Shown here piece after piece: positions 19,505-28,346 of a stretch of 32,113 bases of DNA. Source of the stretch: Rhizophagus sp. LPA8_4_AMF (lineage: Eukaryota; Glomeromycota; Glomeromycetes; Glomerales; Glomeraceae); the NCBI GenBank assembly GCA_021464525.1, contig JADRCO010000512.1:1-32113 (forward strand). The letters are read 5' to 3'. The notes below the pieces were generated by a model. That model searched no databases, was not told the DNA's origin, and saw only the letters and a program-made list of their open reading frames with translations. Numbering within the stretch: the stretch's first letter is position 1; each line of letters starts with the position of its first letter. The position numbers and the translations under genes were made by a program.

Positions 19505-19862
19505 GCCTTTCTTCTATGTTCAAACAAATGAAATGCTACTTCCATAATAGTGCCAGTTAATTGAAATCTGGTTGATATAAACGATCAAATACAGAATTTA
19601 CGTCAGGAATTACCGAATTAGTTTGTAGATCAGAAAGAAATAAAATCAAAAGGAACCTTGCATCGCGAGATCGTTGACATCACTTCAAATTTCGAAATCA
19701 GATGTACGATATGGCTCTAATCACGACATTAGATTGACGACTATTGTTATAACCACCCTTTGTAGATATTCTTCATAATCTATGGTAATCTTCGTAAATA
19801 GGGTTAGGACGAGGTGGAAAAGGTGCAAATTTTTTTAAAAGGATCTTGATCAATCATTAGTA
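19505..19862 (-). pseudogene. family-1 relic F2 (residues ~205-335)
   Basis: Aligns with the intact gene from the FVPFPPRPKPIFED region back through YENSRQLN, the VNELVMQGALL region and FQLTGIVMEEAFHLF. There are frameshifts and a deletion around residues 258-268. It lies on the same strand as, and downstream of, the family-2 pseudogene S2, separated from it only by about 120 bp of family-2 3' flank. It ends abruptly near residue 335. Confidence 0.85.
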
Positions 19863-19980
19863 AAGGATGAAGTATGGGTAGGAGAGAATATTCTATGTTT
19901 TAAAATTCATAGAAACTAAAATAATTTAATAAGCTTGAAATAGTAATAAATGTGATAACGCACCATAATGTACTACTTTA

Positions 19981-20384
19981 CATTATAATTTCATCCATTC
20001 CTTGTAAATAAAGCTTTATATACAAGCTTTCTTCAAGGTTTGATTTTTGTTGTGGAGATAATGGTGTTTCGTTATTTCGTGTATTTATATCAAATTGTTC
20101 AGTGTTCAATAAATCTTCAACTATTGAATGAGGTGATAATTTACACCTAACATAATACTTCGTTGTATAATATTGATAAAAAAATTCATGATCGTAATTA
20201 AGATTATATCAGGATCATTTTCATTGAAACAATCAGAATTTTCTTGTATAAATTCTGTAAGATACTAAGTAAAAGTTTTATCATTTGGTTTACAATGAAA
20301 AAACCTTCTCTTAATAATTAGCAAACGTTGCATAATTGTTGCGACTGGATTAATAACAGCATTAGCTGTTAGTGGAGTAAACAA
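19981..20384 (-). pseudogene. family-2 pseudogene S2
   Basis: Nearly full length but disabled in several ways. The start codon is TTG (20384-20382) in place of ATG. An in-frame TAG replaces the codon before the VTY/ITY position. One base is lost in the DPDYNLNYD segment. Nine bases are missing near the end (the RIS codons of LRISQ). The rest, including YYVRC-like, LLN-EQFDINTRNNETPLSPQ and SLYIKLYL segments, is well preserved. It is the duplicate partner of the open copy at 26352-26753. Confidence 0.85.
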
Positions 20385-20465
20385 ATTGCTTTCCTGACGT
20401 ATAATTGTATAAAAGAATAATATTTATTCAATAATTTAATGAAAAGAGGTGATAGAAGTTCAAAA

Positions 20466-21149
20466 TTTTATAATTTAGGTTTTATATATGATAAAACTTC
20501 GTAGGTCTCCGTCGCACCCCCCTTCAATTAGAATTCTTCGTTGAATAAAATTCTACGCCAAATCAGGCAAAAGTCTGTGCAACGGTTTCAGGATTTTCTC
20601 TATGATCACGTGATTAATATGTCGTGGGTGGTCAAATAATCTCGTAACTCACTTGTATATGTAAAATTTTTTAAGCCAAATATTAGATATTAATCATTTT
20701 ATATTTAACTCCTTGACTTAACATGAAAATAATATAAAATAATTACAAAGAGTTTTTAAAATTCAGTTTTTATTCGGAATCAACGTTCATTCTTTTATAA
20801 TATATTTCCAAATTTGGTCACAATCAAATGTCAACAAATGTAATACAACGCCATTCTTAGCTTTTTACGGTCAGTTTGATTGTGTTTGTAATCTTATCCG
20901 CCGATTGGAAAAATAACATGTGATATTTTAATAATGTTTGATGGGTTTTTGGCTGTGTGTAACCTTTGTCAATCGGCTGATATGTAGTTGTCATTACACT
21001 TTTTTTTCATATATGCAGGATCCGAAACTATATAAAAAAGGTCACGTTTAAGTTTGCGAAGAATTCCAAGTATATTTAAATAACTTTGTAAAGGCGTAAA
21101 CTAAGCTAAAAATAGTCAAGATTCTTGTTGATTTGCATAGCCAAATACG
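20466..21149. other. spacer with a diverged repeat
   Basis: No gene. 20695-21010 is a diverged direct copy of about 29745-29990; both carry ATTTCCAAA-TGGTC, AATGTAA-ACAAC-CCATTCT and a TCATTACACTTT end. A palindromic ATCACGTGAT-type word lies near 20605. Confidence 0.5.
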
Positions 21150-21240
21150 ATCCAAAATTAAGTAACTGACGTTGCAACTGCGTTAATAGCTGGCGAAGTA
21201 AACATATTGCTTCTTTGATGTATAATTGAATATCAGTAAT
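21150..21240 (-). pseudogene. family-2 5'-end scrap S2b
   Basis: On the minus strand the family-2 upstream flank leads into ATG and MFTSPAINAVAT, then the match stops. Only the promoter-proximal flank and the first ~12 codons are present, so this is a truncated copy. Confidence 0.7.
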
Positions 21241-21884
21241 ATTAGTGATAGAAATTTTTATAATTTGGTTTATATGAATATTTAATTAAGCTAAGTTTTT
21301 TTTTGTTTATATCTTTATAGAGTTACTAAATAAATGAAGGTACAAACAAATGATTATAATAGCATTTAATGGAAATATAAGATTCGTCAATTTATCATCA
21401 ATTGCGTAATTATATTTGATTTGCAAAGTTGATCGGAAAAAATATATTTTATTTTTTTTTTTTGTTTAGCCAAGGCCAATAGCCAAATGCCTATAAAAAT
21501 AGGGTTGTGTGTGACATTTACGACATTGACAGATTTGAAAGTACGCCAATAAAAAATTAAGAAAAATAATTTCCGAATAATAATTTAATAATAAGGCTTT
21601 AATATATATATATTTATTTATTTTTATTTTCAAAGTTAAGAAGCTCTATAACAAGTGAAATTTGGCTTAAATCATTTTACTTAAACTGGATAGCTTGCTT
21701 TTTTTTTAATACATTTGAGGGAGTTTGCATTCACTATTGGTTTAAATGACATTAAAAAATTTGTACCGATGATCATTTACTTCCGGACATTTTTACTTAT
21801 AAAATAGCAAGTTATTTTCTCTCTTTCTTTTCTTCGCAAAAATAAAAGTAAAAGTATATACAATAAATTAATAATCCAAATATC
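21241..21884. other. no gene seen
   Basis: AT-rich spacer with TATATATATA and T runs. No coding signal before the family-1 scrap at 21885. Confidence 0.45.
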
Positions 21885-22008
21885 CAAGTTTTAGATACCC
21901 TAATTTCCCTAATTTCCCTAATTTCACTTGATCTTATGGTATGCTATTTCACAAGATCAGCAGCTAATTTATAAATACGGTCGTGCACACGCGGGACGTA
22001 TACACCCT
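21885..22008 (+). pseudogene. family-1 5' relic F7 (residues ~25-65)
   Basis: Reads AAGTTTTAGATACCCTAATT (for the KFIDAPIS region), then TGGTATGCTATTTCACAAG (WYAISQD) and AATTTATAAATACGGTCG (LIYKYGR). Deletions remove the TDRK and HVRGEW codons. The first part contains a local triplication of CCCTAATTT (21898-21924). It lies on the plus strand about 90 bp before the family-2 gene S3. Confidence 0.8.
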
Positions 22009-22044
22009 CCACATTTTAATTTCTTCAAAAATAACTTCATAATT

Positions 22045-22070
22045 TTTTCATTTATATTATAAAAATAAGT
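22045..22070 (+). promoter_or_regulatory. conserved upstream element of family-2 genes
   Basis: TTTTTCATTTATATTATAAA followed by AATAA lies 25-50 bp before the ATG of S3. Close matches precede S1 (about 17895-17920) and a looser one precedes S5 (about 28277-28310), each followed by an ACTTGT/ATTTGT word. Conservation ahead of three copies suggests a core promoter or 5' leader. It could simply reflect recent common ancestry. Confidence 0.4.
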
Positions 22071-22095
22071 CTCCATTTGTTTCTAAAGAAACAAC

Positions 22096-22512
22096 ATGTC
22101 TACTTCACCAGCTACTATCATTAATCCAGTCATAACAATTATACAACGTTTGTTAATTACTAAGGGAAGGTTTTTTCATATGCATGGTACACCAAATGAT
22201 AAAAATTTTTACTTGATAACTTACAAAATTATTCAAGAAAATTCAGATTATTTCAATGAAAATGATCCTGATTATAACCTTAATTACGATCATGAATTTA
22301 TTTATTCGTATTATACAACGAATTATTATGTCAGATGTAAATTATTACCTCATTCAATAATTGAAGATTTATTGAATGCTGAGCAGTTTGATATAAATAC
22401 ACAAAATAACGAGATACCATTATCTCCACAACAAAAATTAAGCCTTGAAGAAAGCTTGTATATTAAACTTTATTTACGTATTTCACAAGGAACGGATGAA
22501 ATCACTTCGTAA
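22096..22512 (+). CDS. small family-2 protein S3, 138 residues, unknown function
   Basis: Open from MSTSPATIINPV to TDEITS. The core (RFFH, NDKNFYLITYKIIQENSDYF, DPDYNLNYDHEF, YYTTNYYVRCKLLPHSIIED, LLNAEQFDINTQNNE, then LSPQQKLSLEESLYIKLYLR) aligns residue for residue with the copies at 26352-26753 and 28347-28754. It is rich in Tyr, Phe, Asn and Asp, with an amphipathic helix at the C terminus. There is no signal peptide, membrane segment or known domain. It carries a two- to three-residue insertion (MHG for C) after RFFH. The last two residues and stop come from an abutting antisense family-1 relic (CACTTCGTAAATAAG), replacing the ancestral ATTATAATGTAA. No intron is evident. The function cannot be inferred from sequence. 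Confidence 0.75.
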   Translation: MSTSPATIINPVITIIQRLLITKGRFFHMHGTPNDKNFYLITYKIIQENSDYFNENDPDYNLNYDHEFIYSYYTTNYYVRCKLLPHSIIEDLLNAEQFDINTQNNEIPLSPQQKLSLEESLYIKLYLRISQGTDEITS

Positions 22513-22690
22513 ATAAGTTTAGGACGGGTGGAAAAGGTGCAAACTTTTTCATTTAAAATCAAATATTTAATTATGATAATTAAGATTTACAAAAGGTTTT
22601 TGGGAATCATCATTAATGACAAGAGGGATGGATGATAGAAATTAAATAATTCCATATCGTTCCCCTTAATCATAAGATTTTATTTAAGAT
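22504..22690 (-). pseudogene. family-1 relic F3 (residues ~160-218)
   Basis: Forward TTCGTAAATAAGTTTAGGAC, then GGTGGAAAAGGTGCAAAC, AAAATCAAATATTTAA and ATCATTAATGACAAGAG, align with 15095-15275 of the intact gene, with point changes and small indels. It overlaps the last bases of the S3 frame on the opposite strand. Confidence 0.85.
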
Positions 22691-23028
22691 ATGTATTATT
22701 GAAATTTGATTAACAGAAAATAACATGCATATAATAATGTAAAAAATCTTATATTGATATTTTATCACAATTACTAGTTAATCAAGTTATATTTCGTATG
22801 TATTTTATTGAAATATAAATCTAATTTATTTTTAAAATAAATAAAATACTTATTAGGTTATTTGGTATATTTTAATTATTTTTGTGCTTATTTTATTATA
22901 TTATAATATTTTGAATGCAGAATTGATCAAATATTCGTGCCTTCCAAAAGAAATTATCGTATTCTCCAAAAATAAGCTACCCTGAAAATGTTAGACTTCG
23001 AAAATAAATGCGCTAATTTTTAGATATT
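22691..23028. other. spacer with a short repeat
   Basis: No gene. The phrase at about 22945-22990 (TCGTATTCTCCAAAAATAAG then CTACCCTGAAAA) recurs in slightly different form at about 23138-23175 (CCGTATTCCTCCGAAAATAA then GCAACCCCGAAAA), so it is part of a repeated element. Confidence 0.45.
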
Positions 23029-23120
23029 AGATATTTCATACAACGTCTATTAATGCATTTTTGGATCTTACGATGAAAAACTTATAAAACTTAAGATCCA
23101 ACATAATGTCAATCAAATTT
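23029..23120 (+). pseudogene. family-1 relic F5a (residues ~92-122), plus strand
   Basis: Reads AGATATTTCATACAACGTCT (RYFIQRL), LMHF, a frameshift, then GGATCTTACGATGAAAAACT (GSYDEKL) and AAGATCCAACATAATGTCAA (KIQHNVN). It stands in inverted orientation to the overlapping segment at 23238-23425. Confidence 0.8.
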
Positions 23121-23237
23121 GATTTTGATAAAGGAATTACCGTATTCCTCCGAAAATAAGCAACCCCGAAAAAAAATGCAACTTAAAATCCAACATAATG
23201 TAAATCTGATAGGATTCGAACTTCGAAGTCCTATAAG

Positions 23238-23425
23238 ATTTTTATCATAAGATCCAAAGTACATTAATAGAGGTTGTATAAAATACCTAGTAGAAATCAT
23301 CACATTTCTTGCGAGTAAAAGCTTTAAAAACATTAACTGTTAAAAAATCGATTCAAAGTCTAACAGCGTGAAATAAAGCGTGGTAGCACCACATTTGGGT
23401 CATGTGAGATGGTATTACGATCAAG
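23238..23425 (-). pseudogene. family-1 relic F5b (residues ~38-108), minus strand
   Basis: Aligns with 15420-15630 of the intact gene: HFGSYDKNLI, SRYFIQPLL, VQAL-type and ALFHAVRL-type segments, then SHDP in the F-box-like region. It shares residues ~92-108 with F5a in the opposite direction, so the two form a long imperfect inverted repeat. Confidence 0.8.
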
Positions 23426-23715
23426 AAACGCAATAAGATTAGTATCGGCTTTCGCCAATCTTTTAGGTATTATTGTAGTATCTTTTTTTACTTTAAATTT
23501 TAATTTAGCAGTAACCTGTTGCGTTGCAACAGGATCAATTTATGCTAGTATACTGCTCATCTATAAAATTTATACCCATGACCCTTTTCCTTTCTCTGCT
23601 ACAGAATTGTCTTTTTTACGTTGTTCAGGCACCTCAACTTCAAATATACCATTAAAATTTTACTACAACTTGTGTTGTGTGTGGAGACAACCAAAAAAAA
23701 AGTCACAATAAAAAA
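23420..23715 (-). pseudogene. unidentified relic fused to the family-1 fragment
   Basis: On the minus strand, coding-like text FEVEVPEQRKKDNSVAEKGK, three stops, then DPVATQQVTAKLKFKVKKDT and TIIPKRLAKADTNLIAFLD runs into the family-1 sequence at 23420. The plus strand is open for 100 codons over the same bases (23409-23711), giving a hydrophobic translation (LLGIIVVSFF-like). I favour the minus strand because its composition is that of a soluble protein, but cannot prove it. Family unknown. Confidence 0.4.
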
Positions 23716-23938
23716 AATAATAACAACTTTTCTTTATTTGGCATTAATTATCATTAAAAATTCAACAAAATTTTTCTTTGGTTTTGAAAAAAAAATATTG
23801 GAACTAAAAAAAAATAATAAAAAAAAAAAAAAAATTATTTTCAGTAACCGATAATAAAAAAACTAATTTTATTTTCGGTCGTAGCAAAAAAAAATATCCA
23901 ATTAAAATTTCACTAAATGGAGTTGTATAAAGATCTCA
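23716..23938. other. A-rich spacer
   Basis: Several A homopolymers (about 23691-23720 and 23802-23834). No gene. Confidence 0.5.
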
Positions 23939-23978
23939 GATTAGCCATCAGAACGTACACATGATCTGACGGCCAATC
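23939..23978. repeat. 40-bp palindrome
   Basis: GATTAGCCATCAGA (23939-23952) pairs with TCTGACGGCCAATC (23965-23978) with two mismatches around ACGTACACATGA. Confidence 0.7.
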
Positions 23979-23979
23979 A

Positions 23980-24078
23980 ATTTATCGTTTGGTTTACTAT
24001 TAAAAAAACCTTCTTTTAACAAGTAACTGACGTTGCAAAATTGTTTCGACTGGATATCTGATGAAGTAAACACTTTGC
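23980..24078 (-). pseudogene. family-2 5'-end scrap S3b
   Basis: Minus strand: an AAGAAGCAAA leader, then GTG in the place of ATG, sequence like FTSSDIQS-, TACAACG-like codons (CAATTTTGCAACG), and AAAAGAAGGTTTTTT (the RFF region) up to GTAAACCAAACG (the KPND region). The match then ends at the palindrome. Truncated and frameshifted. Confidence 0.7.
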
Positions 24079-24944
24079 TTCTTTATGGCAGGCGAAAACT
24101 TTCAAGATCTTCCCATTTGCTTATACGGATTACATAGTCATAGATATATTGATCATCGGTTTTCATTAGAATCCCATTGAAATTTCCAAATGTGCTAATC
24201 ATGACTTCAAGTGCTACGATCTTCTACTAATGTGGTTTAATTGATCGTAGCGCTAACAAACTAACAGTATTAATAATTCTGCGCCGTTTAAATTTTAATT
24301 CGTAAGACAAAACTGATTAGTAAGAGTAAATATTATGTATATAAATATAATAAATAACTTACGTTTGACTTTAATAATAATAATTTTAATTTTTTGTGAA
24401 ACAAGCAAGTGTCAAGTTAGAGTTACACGCACGTGATAGTTATTACGCGAATTCCCTATGTAAGTCTAATTCATTTTTATTCATTCATGTAATTCTATTA
24501 TTGCATATTTTGATGGTGATGATATATTATAAATCTTTTTATTCGTTTTTTTTCCCCTTTTCTAATAGTAAAAATAAAGTAAGTTATCTTTTATAATTTC
24601 TCATGAAAACAAATAAAAATATGCGAAAAAACATATACTTGTAGGACTTGTTTGTAATGCTGCTACGTTTACTTACAAATTTTATAATTTTACTTATTAT
24701 GATAAAATATTTTTTTACGATCTTAAAAAGACGAAAATAAAAAACCAAAGTTACTCCTTAATCAAAGAAAAGTAAGTTTTTAATCATAATTATACTTTGG
24801 ATTATTAAAAATTTATTTGATAAATTTGAATATTTTTATTTTTTATTTTTTTTATACAAGCACCCGACAGACCATCATTTTAAATTTTTAATCACGGGAC
24901 TTTGCATCACTGCTGTTGTATCACTATAAAATGTTTCCCAATTT

Positions 24945-25585
24945 TTTTTAGTTGCACAACGCGGAAGGTCTTCCTGGATCGACAAAGATATCGTCCAAGA
25001 AAACTTTTATAATTATGATAATTATGATAATAACTTAATCACGTGAGGAAGACTAGGGATTTTCAAGTTTACTGCACACTTTTCAACATGTTTTACTAAA
25101 TTTGATTTCACTGGGCATTTTTATGTAAAACGAAATATTGGCAAAAAAACTGGAAACTTTGCTTATTAATGACAAAGATTTAATGTTATTGTTATATTAA
25201 TAATGTTGTTTGAATTATAGGCAGTATTTATATATAAATTTATATAATTTTATATTTATAATTAATTGAAGATAAAAAATTGTCATAATTTACGGATACT
25301 ACATATAAGGTATTATATAATAAAAGAATGTATGTAAGAATTTTGGATAGTCTGGTAAAATTAATTTGGCAGAAATTCAATTAAACGAAACTATCAAAAG
25401 ATCGTTTAAGCCATATTTTCCTGACACAAATGATGATGAGCGAAATTATGTGAGCATATATTAGCTATTTGTAGGAAAAGGCTTGTAAGGTTTAACTGAC
25501 AGGAACCTATAGGGCTTCACTTATGGGGACTATCTATTTAGCGAAAATCTCGCGACCATATCAGCTTAGCGTTGATGTATTTTAA
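24945..25585. other. insertion within copy B
   Basis: About 640 bp present here but absent between 19497 and 19515 of copy A. It includes GACAAAGATATCGTCCAAG and TATA-rich sequence. A protein-like plus frame at 25363-25464 (NLAEIQLNETIKRSFKPYFP then DTNDDERNYVSIY, then TAG) suggests a scrap of an unidentified gene. No terminal repeats are clear. Confidence 0.4.
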
Positions 25586-25589
25586 AATC

Positions 25590-26245
25590 TATGTTCAAAC
25601 AAATGAAATGCTTCTTCTATAATAGTTCCAGTTAATTAAAATCCAAGTTGATATAAACGATCAAATACAGAATTTACGTCAAGAATTACCCAATTAGTTC
25701 CTGTAAAAAATGTTGATCCGTGTTTTATATTTCCATGTATTTTCCGTGAATGTATCATTTTCATGGAATTTATAGCCTTAAATCATGGAAATTTTCATCT
25801 CTCTAACACGGATATCCGTGAATGTATCATTTTCACGGAATTTTTACGAAAGTCACGGAGAAATAATGGAAATATTTGGATAAAAATTTTTATAGAGGCG
25901 CGTTGGTGGATTAAATCGAAAGGCACCTTGCATTGCGAGATCGTTGACATCAATGCTAATTTCGAAATCATATGTACGATATTGCTCTAACACCGACATT
26001 AGGTTGGCGACTATTTTTATAACCACCTTTTGTAGATATTCTTCATGAGCTTTGTTAATCTTCGTAAATAGGTTAAAGGTGAGGTGGAAAAGTACAAATT
26101 TTTTTTAAAATCATTTTTTAAGGAACTTGATTAATCATTAATAAAGAAGGACATAAAATAATTCTATATTATTTCCTTTAATCGTGAGATCATGGTCTTA
26201 AATTATTATATCTTCAGTAATTAATAAAAATTGAAAAATAAATAT
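25590..26245 (-). pseudogene. family-1 relic F4 (residues ~150-335), interrupted by a MITE
   Basis: Aligns with the intact gene from the TEGYNTLSNHDLVIKGN region (26245-26150) through FVPF, YENSRQLN and VNELVMQGALL to the FHLF segment (25595). It has frameshifts and the same deletion around residues 258-268 as F2. The MITE at 25700-25896 sits at the codons for TNWVI (CCCAATTAGT). It lies on the same strand as, and downstream of, the open family-2 gene S4. Confidence 0.85.
25700..25896 (+). mobile_element. CCCTGTAAAA MITE, copy 3, inside F4
   Basis: Begins CCTGTAAAAAATGTTGATCC and ends with GGATAAAAATTTTTATAG. The body has an internal near-duplication: CCGTGAATGTATCATTTTCA occurs twice (about 25743 and 25818), the first followed by TGGAATTT and the second by CGGAATTT. 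It breaks a family-1 relic that is uninterrupted in the duplicate F2, so insertion came after the segmental duplication or was lost from copy A. Confidence 0.75.
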
Positions 26246-26351
26246 TCTATATTTAAAATTCATAGAAACTAAATTAATTTAATAAGCTTTACATAGTAAT
26301 AAATGAATAAATGTGATAACGCACCATAATGTACTGTAACTACTGTTTACA

Positions 26352-26753
26352 TTATAATTTCATCCGTTCTTCAGTTTGTGAAATTCGTAAATAAAGCTTT
26401 ATATATAAGCTTTCTTCAAGGCTTAATTTTGATAATGATGTATCGTTATTCCGTATATTTATATCAAATTGCTCATTATTCAGTAAATCTTCAACAATTA
26501 AATGAGGTAATAATTTACACCTGACATAGTAATTCGTTGTATAATATTGGTAAAAAAATTCATAATCGTAATTAAGATTATAATCAGAATCATTTTCATT
26601 GAAATAATCAGAAATTTCTTGAATAATTTTGTAAGTTACTAAGTAAAAATTTTTATTATTTGGTATACAATGAAAAAACCTTCCCTTAGTAATTAATTGG
26701 CGTTGCACAATTGTTGCGACTGGATTAATAATAGTAGCTGGTAAAGTAAACAT
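26352..26753 (-). CDS. small family-2 protein S4, 133 residues, unknown function
   Basis: Open from MFTLPATIINPVATIVQ to QTEERMKL. It keeps the family core (GRFFHC, NKNFYLVTYKIIQE, SDYNLNYDYEFF, YYTTNYYVRCKLLPHLIVED, LLNNEQFDINIRNND, SLEESLYIKLYLRISQ). Two differences from S3 and S5: three residues (PQQ) are missing in the LSPQQKL segment, and a 5-base insertion near the end (ACTGAAG in place of GG) shifts the frame so the tail is TEERMKL instead of GTDEII. The open frame across 133 codons, despite its duplicate S2 being dead, suggests the copy may still be useful or only recently freed. No start alternative. Confidence 0.7.
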   Translation of the reverse strand: MFTLPATIINPVATIVQRQLITKGRFFHCIPNNKNFYLVTYKIIQEISDYFNENDSDYNLNYDYEFFYQYYTTNYYVRCKLLPHLIVEDLLNNEQFDINIRNNDTSLSKLSLEESLYIKLYLRISQTEERMKL

Positions 26754-27044
26754 ATTTTGCTCCTCTGTGAATCAATCGTAAAATTTATTCGACGATTTAA
26801 CGAAAAGAGTGAAAAGGTGATAAAAACATATATAAAATGTATATAAAACATATTACTAGATTTGATTTTCTTACGCTGCTTTGTTTATTTTTTCTTGGCC
26901 TCAAATCCGTTTTTGGGTTGACAATTTTTGCATGTGATGTGAATTTTATTTACCGAAAAAATACAGAATTCTAAAAAAGTGGGACAATACTTTCTAATTA
27001 GATACGTACTAACCATGTAAAATTTTTTTTGTGCTTACGGATAA

Positions 27045-27960
27045 TAACTTATCATAATGTGATATAACTGGGGGATACATAAGGAGTTTAGTACAGGGTG
27101 CTAACTGACTTTATACGGTTATATTCCGCACAGTTGCACGTATATCATACATACTGTATATAAATCGATAATGATGATTCTTTATTGCCTAAAGCTCTTG
27201 GATTATTATGGTTTTAAATTGTTTAATAAAAGGAAAGAATTTAAACAAAATTATTATGACAAAACCATATTTTTTCGATTCAATATATTAATTTTTTATG
27301 AGCCGATTCAGAATTATTAAATTTATTTTTTTATTTTGAGATTATTGTATATCTATTAGACTAAATCCTTGTTCCTCGAAATTGGAAACAATCTGCGGTG
27401 TAACATTGATGCAACATACCTTGACGCCATATATTTAACCTTAATGGCAGTTTATTATGATTTCCACTTTTTTTTTCCTTATTCTATTTCGTCGATTTAA
27501 GTTTATTACAAGTTTTGTGCCACATTGATTGAAACAAAATATGATCATATGGTTTTGTTACTTTTGTATATGTATATTGTTTATTATATAACATCATACC
27601 TTGATTAGATTATATTTTTAGGAAAAACGAAAAATAAAGAATAAATTTCAATGACAAATGAAACAAATTAAGAAATAAATTCGTCATTTTTTTTTTATAA
27701 AGTTTTAAATTAATATTTTGTGTAATTAAATATTCCGAGAACTAATCTTACTTTATTAATTCAAAGATGAAAAAAAATTGATCTTTTTTTCTTCCCTTTT
27801 TTCTATTAATACGTACATATTATTTATGAAATGAGCTTGAATGGTGCAACAATGCATGAATGCATGATACAACAGATAAACAAAGATCTATATATATTCA
27901 CAACACAAGTAGTTTGATAATTAAAAAAATTTATATTTTGATTTCGAAATATAATATTCT
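27045..27960 (+). repeat. diverged direct duplication, copy 1
   Basis: Matches 30418-31430 in order: TATAACTGGGGG, TACATAAGGAG, GGTTATATTCCGCACAGT, ATATCATACATA, AAATCGATAATGATNATTC, TTATTGCCTAAA, GATTCAATATATTAATTTT, CTAAATCCTTGTTCCTC, AACAATCTGCGGTG, ACGCCAT, GACAAATGAA, TTCCGAGAACTAA and CTTACTTTATTAATTCAAA. No open frame is conserved between the copies, so it appears non-coding. The copies flank the family-2 gene S5. Confidence 0.75.
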
Positions 27961-28346
27961 AGAAGCGCTACAGTTCTATCAATCTGAGTTATACACTTTG
28001 TTAACAATATTTCTATTAATAATATTGTTCTATTTATCGGATCGAACCATGTGTCAGTATAAATATATGATAAAAAAATTCGTATACTTATTTAGTTAAA
28101 AAAGGGAGAAAAACTATGTTCACCGAAAAATTAATCATATATTTATACCTGCTTTTATTAAAGACGTAAACAAAGAAAAAAAGCTAAGCTAAAATAGTTT
28201 TTATTGTTTGATAGGTATAAAAAATGATCCCATATCTTGTATATAAACAAAACCAATTATAAAAATTCTATAAACTTTTTCTTTTCATTAAAATTATTGA
28301 AAATAAATCCTCCCACTTGTTGTTAATTATAAATCAAAGAAGCAGC
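27961..28346. other. upstream region of S5
   Basis: Part of an open plus frame (27860-28099, 79 codons) that starts inside the duplicated block. The frame is not conserved in the second copy and shows only a hydrophobic C-terminal half. The last ~60 bp resemble the 5' flanks of S1 and S3. Confidence 0.35.

Larger units (their letters stand above)
18920..20465 (+). repeat. segmental duplication, copy A
   Basis: Direct-oriented and similar to 24075-26835. Shared parts in order: a GGCGAAAACTTTCAAGAT-type block, a well-conserved non-coding block (about 19135-19395, containing GTAATGCTGCTACGTTTACT), a block with CTGCTGTTGTATCACTATA, the family-1 relic, the family-2 3' flank and the minus-strand family-2 gene with its upstream flank. 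Copy B is longer because of an insertion (about 24945-25585) and a MITE. Confidence 0.8.
24075..26835 (+). repeat. segmental duplication, copy B
   Basis: Direct duplicate of 18920-20465. The best-conserved non-coding block (24545-24835) carries TAGTAAAAATAAAGTAAG, GTAATGCTGCTACGTTTACT and ATTATACTTTGGATTATTAA, all matching 19145-19390. Copy B differs by an inserted stretch (about 24945-25585), a MITE at 25700-25896 and a longer family-1 relic, and it retains an open family-2 gene where copy A has a pseudogene. Confidence 0.8.

Noticed and set aside
21898-21924. Interstitial telomere repeat (CCCTAATTT)3
   Set aside because: It aligns with the PIS codons of the family-1 gene and is only a local triplication within a relic.
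23205-23240. tRNA B-box-like GTTCGAATCC on the minus strand
   Set aside because: No A box or foldable cloverleaf is present; the bases belong to the family-1 relic F5b (region of KLIELKIQ).
24396-24596. 66-codon plus ORF, and the related 83-codon ORF at 18934-19185
   Set aside because: Both lie in the segmental duplication but in different, non-corresponding frames; the shared sequence is non-coding.
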